In this document: piece by piece, positions 1 to 7,900 of the stretch
How the letters are laid out: every line of letters starts with the position of its first letter
How positions within the stretch are numbered: the stretch's first letter is position 1
From: Nitrospira sp. UBA2082
Lineage (GTDB): Bacteria > Nitrospirota > Nitrospiria > Nitrospirales > Nitrospiraceae
Assembly (NCBI GenBank): GCA_002331335.1
Contig: DCZO01000011.1
Location: forward strand, 1-53,269
DNA length: 53,269 nucleotides
Direction: 5' to 3'
Made by a program: the position numbers and the translations under genes
The notes under the pieces: generated by a model
What the model saw: only the letters and a program-made list of their open reading frames with translations
Database searches by the model: none
Told to the model about the DNA's origin: nothing

Positions 1-159
1 CCTGAAGCCGCGGCGCTGATCAGCCTCGATCCGGAAGAAGCGACCCGTCCGGAGTTTGCTCAGGTCTTCGGTGGGAGCCTGCTGGTGCCGGGCATGGAGG
101 CTTATGCGGCGCCGTCTCCTAACCGGGGCCAGCATCTCGCCGTCAGCTGTTCATCCTGA
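1..159 (+). pseudogene. Decayed SelO/YdiU-type fragment (N-terminal part)
   Basis: Frame 1 is open from the window edge to a TGA at 157-159. The peptide contains PEFAQVFGGSLLVPGMEAYA, which resembles the N-terminal GG-x-x-LLPGM-x-P-x-A stretch of SelO/YdiU protein adenylyltransferases. In the family this is followed by a Y-S-G-H-Q-F-G segment and a long catalytic domain. Here the following residues (NRGQHLAV) are only a garbled echo of that segment, and a stop comes at once. No downstream frame restores the catalytic core. I read this as the remnant of a broken selO; its start lies outside the window. A C-terminal piece of an unrelated gene is the alternative. Confidence 0.45.
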
Positions 160-239
160 AGCAGCTTGATAAACTACCTGCAGGCCACGGTTGAGCAGAC
201 ATGACCGGAGCGCTAGGGGCAGACTTTGCAAGGTCAGCC

Positions 240-506
240 TTAGTTGCCGGGTCCACTACGGCCAGGGCAGAGTTCGAATCCGAGGCGTGATTTCCGCACG
301 CCACTCTCTCCCAGTCCCGCCATACCAAACGGATCCGTCTCAACATTGTGAACGACTTCGTGGCGGACGCGTTGGGTTGTGGTGGGCCGGCTGCCAGCCT
401 GCGCGGCCGAAGGCCACAATAACTTGTAGCCGGCGAGCAGGGCCCCAGCGACAGAGAATTTCATAAACGCCCGGCGAGTCCAAGACCAGGAATCGTTGTG
501 TCTCAT
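240..506 (-). pseudogene. Truncated Tat-signal protein gene
   Basis: An 88-codon frame starts at ATG 506 with a good Shine-Dalgarno (AAGGGAG, 8 nt upstream). It opens with a convincing twin-arginine signal: TRRAFMKFSVAGALLAGYKL, then a small-residue AQA cleavage site near residue 36. After about ten more plausible residues the sequence turns into low-quality peptide with no recognisable domain, and it ends at 240. The start region looks genuine while the body does not, so I infer that a gene for an exported (probably cofactor-binding) protein lost its body, perhaps by the same rearrangement that broke the SelO fragment next to it. A genuinely short exported peptide is possible. Confidence 0.45.
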
Positions 507-605
507 TGACCACTCCCTTATGGTGAATTGGTATCTGTCTTGACCTCGGTTCGCTTCTACCCCATGACTGCGCGATCGGTCACCCCTCGATTAGGGAGCA
601 TGTGC

Positions 606-1703
606 TCACGCAATCAGCTCCAGGGACCGCGTGTGCCAGGACAGGACGGCTTTGCGAATATTGATCTTGTCCGCAATCTTGGGATGGTCTGAACGGATGA
701 TGTGGGTGGCAAACTCGGCCATGAAGCGGCTCTTGAGCGTGGCCCGCGCACGGTCGACCCCCACCTCTTGGTAGGGGGCCACGGAAAAGAGCAGAAAGCC
801 GTCATCGGGAATCCGGTCGTTTTGCATGTTGGCCGCAATGATGCCGCCGGCCTTGCTGAGCGGATCGGCCAGTTCCGGGCTGTAGGGGCCGATGATCAAC
901 GCCAGGTTCGGCATATGCAACCAGTTGAAGCCGCGCCCGAGGCCGATCATCCATTCGTGGTGGACAATCTCCAAGGTGCGATCACTTCGCCTCGTTTCCG
1001 CGATATGGGCGATGTTGCCCTTTATGAGCGGCAAAAAATCCTCAGTCATTTCGTCTGGCATGTCCGGGTACAGCCGGGACAATGAGGCAGGCAAGGAGGT
1101 GACGTCTTGAGCGGACAGGGTCGAGAGGTCCAAGACATCACGATGGTTACTCCCGTGAAGGACTAGGGCGTCTTCATCGGTTTCAAATCCGCATACCACA
1201 GGATAGACTGTGCTGTGTTCTGTGCCGAAGACCTCCTCCACCTGCCGTCTGATCCGAACGGCAGAGTCTCGGGCGGCATCGGTGTTGTAGCCCCAGCCGG
1301 CACAGCCGCGATGTTGCTCACCTTTGGAATAGTGGTAGTTGATGAGGACCAGCATGTGCCGACCATGTTTGACTACGCTGTGGACCTGTTCGGTAAGAAC
1401 CTCTCCGAAGTGGGGCCATCCCAGATCGAACCGTCCACCGAGATTGGGGATCGGGTCGATGATGCCGGGTGGTGTGTTCGTGGCTAGAGACAGGTTGAGA
1501 CGTCCATCCATGCACTTGAGGGCAATGATGCCGGTGTCGTGTTGCGCGAGGTAGCGTTCGCGCGCCAGATAGGACTCCGGACTCTGGTACATCTGGGCAT
1601 AGCGGTGGGCATATTCCATCAGCCAGTCGATCCGTTCCTGGATGGGGAGATTGCGAATCGCCGTGCTGGCGGGACTTGGTTGGGACACAGATGAGTTTCC
1701 CAT
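606..1703 (-). CDS. Beta-carbonic-anhydrase-like / CsoSCA-like zinc protein
   Basis: A 365-residue soluble protein with no signal peptide. It carries the beta-class carbonic anhydrase zinc signature: C64-x-D66-x-R68 (KCMDGRLN) and H131-x-x-C134 (QHRGCAGWGYN). That is the Cys/His/Cys ligand set plus the Asp-Arg dyad that gates the zinc. The chain is much longer than typical beta-CAs (about 200 residues), and the C-terminal half (from about 190) matches nothing I know. This architecture recalls carboxysomal CsoSCA-type enzymes, although no carboxysome genes are visible. The predicted role is CO2/bicarbonate interconversion or a regulatory zinc protein in carbon supply. The start at ATG 1703 has GGAGG 10 nt upstream. 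A sigma-54-like promoter lies about 105 bp upstream. It is divergent from a kinase/NtrC-type pair. Family membership is fairly sure, catalytic activity is not. Confidence 0.7.
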   Translation of the reverse strand: MGNSSVSQPSPASTAIRNLPIQERIDWLMEYAHRYAQMYQSPESYLARERYLAQHDTGIIALKCMDGRLNLSLATNTPPGIIDPIPNLGGRFDLGWPHFGEVLTEQVHSVVKHGRHMLVLINYHYSKGEQHRGCAGWGYNTDAARDSAVRIRRQVEEVFGTEHSTVYPVVCGFETDEDALVLHGSNHRDVLDLSTLSAQDVTSLPASLSRLYPDMPDEMTEDFLPLIKGNIAHIAETRRSDRTLEIVHHEWMIGLGRGFNWLHMPNLALIIGPYSPELADPLSKAGGIIAANMQNDRIPDDGFLLFSVAPYQEVGVDRARATLKSRFMAEFATHIIRSDHPKIADKINIRKAVLSWHTRSLELIA

Positions 1704-2476
1704 AAAAGCATTCCTCCAAGGTTGAATCCAATGTTGTATGAATTATGACTACGGTCACGATTCTTCAAGAACTGAATAACGAGTCAGGCCTCGCCTGCGT
1801 CTGACTAGCAAGCTGCTTGCCCGACGGAGCAATGTGCGAATTCACTAATAGAATCTAGAGGAAGGAAATAATCAGATAAAACAGGGAATGGAGCGAGGGC
1901 GTGTCACAATTACACATGTGCCAAAGTTGGCGACTTGAATTGGGTGGTGCACTGATGGCCGTTGTATCGGTCTGCTCATCGCGTTTCTTTTCTCCCCCTT
2001 CAAGCCTTACCCGCTCGTGACTCATGCAGGCAGCAGCCGATAGATGCCTTGGTGTTTGTTCTTACGACACGAAGACCTAAAAACCTATCGAAATGTATAA
2101 GAGTATTCTGCCTGTACATAAGACTTCATAACATTCCAGTTTATCGTAACAATAAACCTATTTAGAGGTGAGAGGAGCGAGTCGGGTTCTGCCCCGGTGG
2201 CCCGACGAAGGGCAACGCGTCGAGCTACAGGTAGATGCCGACGTCAAATCTTGTCTGTCAGGATCACGATTTGCAAAGTACAGTCTCTGCAAAATTTTGG
2301 GAAAGTTTAAAGCCAGAGGCTCATGGCTGAGGCAACAAAAATCGTTTTCTAACTATAATCCGCGAGGATACGAGTTAAGGATGTCCTCCAAATTGCCTAG
2401 AGTTATGCCGATGCGATGGGACGCATGAAAATAGTATGATGACGCGATGCTGGGCGGCTACTTCAACGAGGGAGAG
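1704..2476. other. 773-bp divergent intergenic region
   Basis: This region separates the carbonic-anhydrase-like gene (minus) from the kinase gene (plus). Short open frames occur here but have poor coding character and no ribosome-binding sites, so I do not call genes. The 1800-2160 part is comparatively A+T-rich. The only structured signal I can defend is the -24/-12-like element at 1808-1823 facing the carbonic-anhydrase-like gene. I see no clear tRNA or terminator. Confidence 0.5.
1808..1823 (-). promoter_or_regulatory. Candidate sigma-54 (-24/-12) promoter
   Basis: On the minus strand the sequence reads CGGGCAAGCAGCTTGC followed by T. It has the obligatory GG-N10-GC spacing and a perfect TTGC -12 box. 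The -24 box is GGGCAA, two mismatches from TGGCAC. The predicted start is roughly 90 bases before the carbonic-anhydrase-like ATG at 1703. The element is also a short palindrome (GCAAG-CTG-CTTGC), so the match could be coincidental. An NtrC-type activator encoded 2.4 kb away makes it plausible. Confidence 0.4.
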
Positions 2477-4069
2477 ATGTTTAGAAGCTGGTCCAAAATA
2501 GACGGCATCATGGCCTGGGTTACGATCACGGGAGCCCTCCTCATCGTCTTGTCGATCATCGTCATTGTATTTCTGGAAAGCAGGATTGTTGACCAGGCTG
2601 GAGCCGAGGATCGGCAAGGAGGGTTTCTACGAGCCGCCGAGTTTGTCGGCAACATGATCGGCAAGACCGGCGGAATCAGAGATTTGACGGTTATGGAGGA
2701 ACTTATCAAGGAGGTTCGCGAACTTCGACCGGGGATTAAACGCCTCTCGGTGTTTGAGATCACGCCCGAATCCGCTTCCCTCATACATAGTACTGATCCA
2801 AGCACGGCTCCACGAACGCTGGACCTGCAGGAACTGGCAGAGATTCGTGCCGGTCGTTCAGTGATGCAGCTCGATGATTCATCAGAGGAGCGAGCTTGGC
2901 GCATTACAGCCCCTATTATAGTCGACGACAGGGTCGTTGGCGCCCTGCGCGGTCTCTATTCGATAAAGGAATTCGACGCCCTTAAACAGGAAATCGGACT
3001 GACAAAAGTGGTCGGCCTCGGAGTCGGCGTCGTTACATCGTTAACATTCTTGTTGCTGGTTCGGTACAGAATCCATCGTCCCGTGAACCAAATACTATCC
3101 GCCATGCGCAAGGTTGAAGAAGGAGATCTATCTGTTCATGCACCGGTCACCGGCCCTACCGAGATCCAAGAGGTGGCATCCCAATTCAATCGCATGCTTC
3201 GTTGTGTGAGGGAAGAAGGGACAGAAAAGGATCGCCTTCTCGAAGAGGTCCGGCATTTCAACGAGACGCTTCAGAAGCGGGTTGCTGACGCGACCGAGGA
3301 ACTGCAGCAAGCGAACCTTGAACTGGTCGAGGCAAGGATCGCGATCGAGCGCAGCCAGCGCTTGGCGGCTCTGGGTGAGTTGTCTGCAACAGTGGCGCAT
3401 GAATTAGGCAACCCTTTAAACGCCCTCTCCGGTCATCTACAAATGCTGAGTCACGCAGACGAAGCCTCGAGGCGGCAGCGACATCTTGCCATCATCCAAT
3501 CCGAGGTCGACCGCATGGTCGCCATCATCAGGCAGGTATTGAATCAGACCAGCGTGCGCCTCCGGTCGACTCCCTTGAATCTCAATCGTACGATTCACGA
3601 GGTGCTGTCGCTGCTCTCACCGGGAATGACCAGGCGACACGTGACCGTTAAGACCGACTTGCAAGACGATCTCCCGCTGGTCGCCGGAGACCCTCGTGCC
3701 TTACACGGACTGGTGTTCAACCTTGTCTCCAACGCCAAACAAGCGATGCCATCCGGAGGGGAATTAATGATCAGGACCCGCGTCGCCGGCGGCACAGAGC
3801 TTCCTGGAGCCGTCATCGTGAGCGAAGGTGTTCTCCTTAATGGGGTGGCGGTCCGCTTGACCATCGGCGATACGGGGTATGGAATCCCTCCGGAACACTT
3901 GCCTCGAATTTTCGAACCGTTTTTCACGACACGACACGAGCAAGGTGGAACCGGACTAGGCTTGACGATTTGCCACCGGGTGGTGACCGACAGCGGCGGC
4001 CGGCTTGCCGTGAAGAGTGCGGTAGGGCAGGGAACGGAATTCACCGTCGATCTGCCTATTTGGAAGTAG
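2477..4069 (+). CDS. Membrane sensor histidine kinase
   Basis: Sensor kinase of about 530 residues. A first membrane span lies near residues 12-34, followed by a periplasmic sensor domain of about 140 residues with no recognised fold. A second span is near 178-196, followed by HAMP and a short coiled coil. The H-box is ATVAHELGNPLN with phospho-acceptor His near 308. The HATPase core has an N-box (NLVSNAKQAM), G1 (GDTGYGIP), an F-box (FEPFFTT) and G2 (GGTGLGL). ATG 2477 is preferred over the in-frame ATG 2447 because GAGG lies 5 nt before it and the membrane span then starts normally. The stop is 14 nt before the NtrC-type regulator, so the two form an operon. The signal is unknown; the position between a carbonic-anhydrase-like gene and usp/SulP genes suggests carbon or energy status. 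Confidence 0.9.
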   Translation: MFRSWSKIDGIMAWVTITGALLIVLSIIVIVFLESRIVDQAGAEDRQGGFLRAAEFVGNMIGKTGGIRDLTVMEELIKEVRELRPGIKRLSVFEITPESASLIHSTDPSTAPRTLDLQELAEIRAGRSVMQLDDSSEERAWRITAPIIVDDRVVGALRGLYSIKEFDALKQEIGLTKVVGLGVGVVTSLTFLLLVRYRIHRPVNQILSAMRKVEEGDLSVHAPVTGPTEIQEVASQFNRMLRCVREEGTEKDRLLEEVRHFNETLQKRVADATEELQQANLELVEARIAIERSQRLAALGELSATVAHELGNPLNALSGHLQMLSHADEASRRQRHLAIIQSEVDRMVAIIRQVLNQTSVRLRSTPLNLNRTIHEVLSLLSPGMTRRHVTVKTDLQDDLPLVAGDPRALHGLVFNLVSNAKQAMPSGGELMIRTRVAGGTELPGAVIVSEGVLLNGVAVRLTIGDTGYGIPPEHLPRIFEPFFTTRHEQGGTGLGLTICHRVVTDSGGRLAVKSAVGQGTEFTVDLPIWK

Positions 4070-4083
4070 CGGGAGGGTCGCAG

Positions 4084-5493
4084 ATGTCACTGAATGGCCT
4101 GCCTGTAATCCTCGTCGTCGATGACGACGAGCGGAATCGGGAGATGCTCGCAGAGGCCCTTGGCCAAGCCGGTTTCGAAGTGGAGACCGCCTCTGCCGGA
4201 ATGGAGGCTCTGAACAAGGCCGGAGCGGTAGCCTATGATGCTGTACTGAGTGACATCCGTATGGTCCCGTTTTCGGGGCTAGACCTTTTGGACTCGCTTC
4301 ACAAGACCACGCCGGAGATGCCCATCGTCCTCTTGACCGCGTTCGGTTCCGTCGACACTGCAATCCAAGCCATGAAACAAGGTGCGTTCGATTACATCCC
4401 CAAACCGGTGAATCTCGATGAACTGATCCTCACTATGAAGCGAGCCGTCGAGTATCGGCGACTGATAGAAGATAATCGCTCGCTTCAGCAGGCGTTCAGT
4501 GAACGACCGCGAGCCGCCTCTTTGATCGGACAAAGCAAGAAGATGGTTGAGGTCTTCAAACTCGTCGGGAAAGTCTCTCGCAGTCGGACAGCAGTTTTGA
4601 TCCAGGGTGAGAGCGGCACCGGCAAGGAACTCATCGCTCGAGCAATCCACGACAACAGCACGCGTGCGGCCAACCGATTTGTTGCCATTAATTGTAGTGC
4701 CATTCCGGATTCCCTGCTCGAAAGTGAACTGTTCGGTCATGCCAAGGGGTCATTCACCGGCGCACATACAACGAGACGTGGGTTACTCGAGGAAGCAAGC
4801 GGCGGCACGTTGTTTTTGGATGAGGTCGGGGATCTCTCTCCGGCAGGACAAGCCAAACTTTTACGAGTTCTCCAAGAGGGAGAAATCCGACGGGTTGGAA
4901 GCAATGAGTCCGTGCGGGTGGATTTTCGAATTATCGCGGCTTCGCGCCGGAATCTCGCCGATCTGGTCGCAGCCGGCCGATTTCGTGAGGACCTGCTCTA
5001 CCGGTTGAACACCGTCACGATTCTCATGCCGGCGCTCCGGGAGCGGCCTGAAGACATTCCTTTGTTGGCCGAGTTTTTTCTCGCACGGTACGGTGACCAG
5101 AAGGAAGTTCCTGTCACGTCCTTTTCGTCCACCGCTATGAAGTCGCTCGTCGGGTACTCCTGGCCGGGGAATGTGCGTGAATTAGAACACGTCGTTGAAC
5201 GTGCCGTGACGCTGGCCTCACATGCGATTTTGTCCGTCGACGATCTTCCACCTGCAATGCTGCAGAAAACAAGCGGGAATTCCAAGCACGCGGTTATGTT
5301 TCCCGGAACCCTGAAAGCGTTGCAACGGGAACAAGTGCTCAAAATGCTGGAGTCTACCCACGGTAATAAAGAACGAACGGCGCGCCTGCTTGGTATCAGC
5401 AGGCGAACACTGTACCGTCTCCTCGAACGATATCGGGCTGACAAAATCCAGCCTTCCGTTGAATCCGATGTTCAGGGTACTGTCGAACCCTGA
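4084..5493 (+). CDS. NtrC-family sigma-54 response regulator
   Basis: 469 residues with the full NtrC layout. The receiver (1-120) has phospho-acceptor D57 (SDIRM) and the K of IPKPVN. The AAA+ domain (about 140-380) has Walker A GESGTGKE, Walker B GTLFLDEVGD and an arginine-finger region. The C-terminal Fis-type helix-turn-helix is GNKERTARLLGISRRTLYRL. The sigma-54 contact loop reads GSFTGA instead of GAFTGA, a conservative change that keeps the key Thr. The start is ATG 4084 with GGGAGG upstream; an in-frame ATG at 3970 lies inside the kinase gene and is rejected. It is co-transcribed with the kinase. Likely targets are the sigma-54 promoters at 5789 (usp) and possibly 1808 (carbonic-anhydrase-like gene). 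Confidence 0.93.
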   Translation: MSLNGLPVILVVDDDERNREMLAEALGQAGFEVETASAGMEALNKAGAVAYDAVLSDIRMVPFSGLDLLDSLHKTTPEMPIVLLTAFGSVDTAIQAMKQGAFDYIPKPVNLDELILTMKRAVEYRRLIEDNRSLQQAFSERPRAASLIGQSKKMVEVFKLVGKVSRSRTAVLIQGESGTGKELIARAIHDNSTRAANRFVAINCSAIPDSLLESELFGHAKGSFTGAHTTRRGLLEEASGGTLFLDEVGDLSPAGQAKLLRVLQEGEIRRVGSNESVRVDFRIIAASRRNLADLVAAGRFREDLLYRLNTVTILMPALRERPEDIPLLAEFFLARYGDQKEVPVTSFSSTAMKSLVGYSWPGNVRELEHVVERAVTLASHAILSVDDLPPAMLQKTSGNSKHAVMFPGTLKALQREQVLKMLESTHGNKERTARLLGISRRTLYRLLERYRADKIQPSVESDVQGTVEP

Positions 5494-5788
5494 TGGGAAG
5501 CTTGGTTCCGCCGTCGCCTCTACTCAAAAGATCTGTGGACGCCTCACTCGCTTCACTCATTGCCGCACACGCCGATGCATACAGACTCGGTCAAGCACAA
5601 ATGAAATAGCGTAGGATCGTGCGCTTTAAAGTGCCGCTCATTCCTTGCTCTTCAGCCATCTGTGCTCTTGTGACATACCATGCCAATATGGCACAGAGCC
5701 TTTCCTGAGCTCATCCTGCACTGCTCGCTAACCATCAGAAACTACTGAATAATTTCCATTGAAATAGTTTGCCGCTAGTTCTTTTCAG

Positions 5789-5803
5789 TGGCACCGCGCT
5801 TGC
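5789..5803 (+). promoter_or_regulatory. Consensus sigma-54 promoter
   Basis: The sequence TGGCAC-CGCGC-TTGC matches the sigma-54 consensus (TGGCAC-N5-TTGC) at every conserved base, with GG-N10-GC spacing, and is followed by TA. Predicted transcription starts near 5815, leaving a leader of about 100 nt before the usp start codon at 5919. The upstream neighbour is an NtrC-type activator, so regulation through that protein is likely. Confidence 0.85.
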
Positions 5804-5824
5804 TATTAGCGGGAGGAAGTCCGT

Positions 5825-5838
5825 GTCATTCCAATGAC
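5825..5838. promoter_or_regulatory. Perfect dyad GTCATT-CC-AATGAC
   Basis: Six-base inverted half sites (GTCATT / AATGAC) separated by two bases lie about 10 nt downstream of the predicted sigma-54 start site. The position in the untranslated leader suits a repressor operator that would block sigma-54 transcription. The site is too small to exclude chance. Confidence 0.35.
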
Positions 5839-5918
5839 GGTTCGAGTATGAGACCGACCATGAATTGGATACGGCGACGAGAAGAAGCGTTATGCGTTGA
5901 GGTCCGGAGGAGGCAACA

Positions 5919-6740
5919 ATGAGAGCGGTAATCGGTATGGATTTCTCGAAGCAATCCTCTAACGCGGTGGCGCAAATCGGATTACTTCACCATTTGGACG
6001 ATGTCGTGCTTGTACATGGGGCCCAGGTTGAGTCGATCCAAGGGTATGACGAATTCCGTCAGACCTTGATGGAGATTGGCCGCCAAGTTGCGGAACGGTG
6101 CCGTGCCCTGATCCCAGCTGAGACTTTTTCCATTCGTTCGATGGTCGACGTTCAGAATCTAGCCACCTCTGTCCTCGACTGTGCCGCTAGAGTAAAGGCC
6201 GACCTCGTCGTCATGGGCACTCGCAATCTCAACCGGCTCGCTGAAGCCCTCTTCGGCAGTGTTTCAGTCCGCGTCGCAACCCATTCAACGGTTCCAACCT
6301 TGATCGTGAAAGGAGATGCTCGCCCCATCTACCGCGTTCTCCTTGCAGTGCATGATGTGGAGGACGCGACTCGTTTGCACAGGTGGCTGACTGCGCACCC
6401 CTTTAAGACCCCCGTTAGGCTTACCATCCTCACGGTCATTTCCGCACTGCATATCAGCGAACATGCAGTCGTCGAAGGCGATGTTGTTCCTAGACAAACT
6501 AGACAACAGGCTCAACAGCTCGTAACCGATGCAGCCCGGATAGTGGACGGTCCGCACTTCACGGTGTCGACGAATGTCCTTGTCGGTGATCCCGTCAGGA
6601 CGATCTGTGAGGCAGGAAAGAACCACGACCTCATCGTGGTAGGTTCCCATGGGCGGAAAGGACTGAGCCGGTTCCTGCTGGGCAGCGTATCGGAAGAGGT
6701 TGTACATCGCGCTGACTGCTCCGTGCTGGTGCTGCGCTGA
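5919..6740 (+). CDS. Tandem universal stress (UspA) protein
   Basis: 273 residues forming two UspA domains (about 1-135 and 139-273). The second domain ends with the ATP-binding motif G-x2-G-x9-G-S (VGSHGRKGLSRFLLGSVSEE). The first has the weaker version MGTRNLNRLAEALFGSVS. These cytosolic proteins bind ATP or act as signalling partners, often modulating transporters. The start at ATG 5919 follows GGAGGAGG. It is driven by the consensus sigma-54 promoter at 5789. It is clearly a paralogue of the gene at 6974-7801 (shared VVLVHGA and SVSE segments), which faces it tail to tail 233 bp away. No specific substrate can be assigned. Confidence 0.9.
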   Translation: MRAVIGMDFSKQSSNAVAQIGLLHHLDDVVLVHGAQVESIQGYDEFRQTLMEIGRQVAERCRALIPAETFSIRSMVDVQNLATSVLDCAARVKADLVVMGTRNLNRLAEALFGSVSVRVATHSTVPTLIVKGDARPIYRVLLAVHDVEDATRLHRWLTAHPFKTPVRLTILTVISALHISEHAVVEGDVVPRQTRQQAQQLVTDAARIVDGPHFTVSTNVLVGDPVRTICEAGKNHDLIVVGSHGRKGLSRFLLGSVSEEVVHRADCSVLVLR

Positions 6741-6973
6741 CCAGAAACGGTTGGTGTGGTTCCTCGCACCTCCTTGTTTTAACCTACGGCAGAATTAGGA
6801 TGGTGCCACTTGCCCGCGCGACGGCAGTGGGATCGCCTGAAAACAGGATCCACAACACATGTGCAGCGCCGCGAATTGCAGATGCGCCACACGGTGCGTC
6901 TGCAACCTGCTTGGCTGACAGAAGGATCTATTATTGCGGTACGAGGAGGTCCCTGACACAGATATCTTACGAA

Positions 6974-7801
6974 TCACCGCACGACGAGGACGGAGCGGTC
7001 GGCCCGATGCACAATATCCTCTGAGACGCTGCCCAGCAGGAACCGGCTCAGTCCTTTCCGGCCATGCGAGCTGACCATAATGAGGTCGTAACCCTTTCCG
7101 ACTTCGCATATAATCTCAGCGGGATCACCCCCGCGCACATCCGCGGACGCCGTGAACTGTGGACCATTCAAGGCCTTGGCTGTCTCATCTACGAGCTGTC
7201 TGGCCTTGAGCGTACGTTCCTCGTGCGCAACATCCGGTTCGACCATCCCATGCTCGCTGGTGACCGGAGGGGAAGAAACCACGGAGAGGACCGTGAGGGA
7301 TACGGGGTTCTTGAAGGGATGCGCGATCAGCCACGCCTGCAAACGGGCGGCGTCCTCCGGACCTTCGACAGCCAGGAGGACCTTGGAAACCGGACAAGCT
7401 GCGCCTTTCACGATTAACGTCGGCACCGGTGAATGGACCAGGACACGGTGCGAGACGCTGCCGATAAACGCCTCCGTCAGCCTGGCCAAATCGCGGGTAC
7501 CCATCACGATGAGGTCGGCGTGCACCGTGGCGGCGGTGTCGAGAACAAAGGAGGATGGATCCTGAGCGTCGCACAACGTACGGATAGATGGAATGTCGGT
7601 TGAAAGCAGGGCGCGGCATTCTTCGATGTGCCGGCGGCCGGACTCCATTGCGGCGTCACGGAGTCTGCCGTATTCTTGCATGGGTTCCATCTTGGCCCCA
7701 TGTACAAGCACAACTTCATCCAACCGATACAGTAACCCGATTTGGCTGACTGCGGGAAGGGTCTCTCTCGCCGACCCCACGCCAAGTACGACACGCATCA
7801 T
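6974..7801 (-). CDS. Tandem universal stress (UspA) protein
   Basis: About 276 residues, two UspA domains, C-terminal motif SSHGRKGLSRFLLGSVSEDI. I place the start at ATG 7801 (an ATG-ATG pair with an AAGAAGGGG ribosome site). An upstream in-frame start at 7861 lies in the SulP intergenic gap and has no ribosome site. It lies 99 bp downstream of the SulP transporter on the same strand and is probably co-transcribed with it. Close paralogy with 5919-6740 indicates a local duplication followed by inversion. Linkage of UspA proteins to SulP and DAB genes suggests they modulate Ci or energy status rather than general stress; this is an inference. Confidence 0.88.
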   Translation of the reverse strand: MMRVVLGVGSARETLPAVSQIGLLYRLDEVVLVHGAKMEPMQEYGRLRDAAMESGRRHIEECRALLSTDIPSIRTLCDAQDPSSFVLDTAATVHADLIVMGTRDLARLTEAFIGSVSHRVLVHSPVPTLIVKGAACPVSKVLLAVEGPEDAARLQAWLIAHPFKNPVSLTVLSVVSSPPVTSEHGMVEPDVAHEERTLKARQLVDETAKALNGPQFTASADVRGGDPAEIICEVGKGYDLIMVSSHGRKGLSRFLLGSVSEDIVHRADRSVLVVR

Positions 7802-7900
7802 TGCATCCCCTTCTTTTGGAGAACCGGAGCGGTGCCCTTCCAAAGGAAACATGACTCTCACCCGTGAGAGATGGACGTCACGCTCCGGTCATTTCCTTCG

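Larger units (their letters stand above)
5494..5918 (+). promoter_or_regulatory. 425-bp regulatory region ahead of usp
   Basis: It contains no gene. It holds a consensus sigma-54 promoter (5789-5803), a small dyad ATTTC-CATT-GAAAT (5752-5765) about 24 bp upstream of the -24 box, and a second dyad in the transcribed leader (5825-5838). The roughly 290 bp upstream of the promoter is long enough for enhancer sites and looping by an NtrC-type protein, though I could not identify a repeated enhancer motif. Confidence 0.6.

Noticed and set aside
264..320. tRNA-like piece (GGCGTG-7 nt-CACGCC stem and a GTTCGAATC string)
   Set aside because: The loop lacks the invariant U before the anticodon, the variable region is 1-2 nt, and no acceptor or D-arm pairs. 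It lies inside the truncated Tat-signal frame.
2168..2428. Plus-strand frame of 86 codons before the kinase gene
   Set aside because: Poor composition, no ribosome site; treated as non-coding.
5689..5705. Second sigma-54-like TGGCAC at 5689
   Set aside because: The -12 half is CTTT instead of TTGC, so the GG-N10-GC rule fails.
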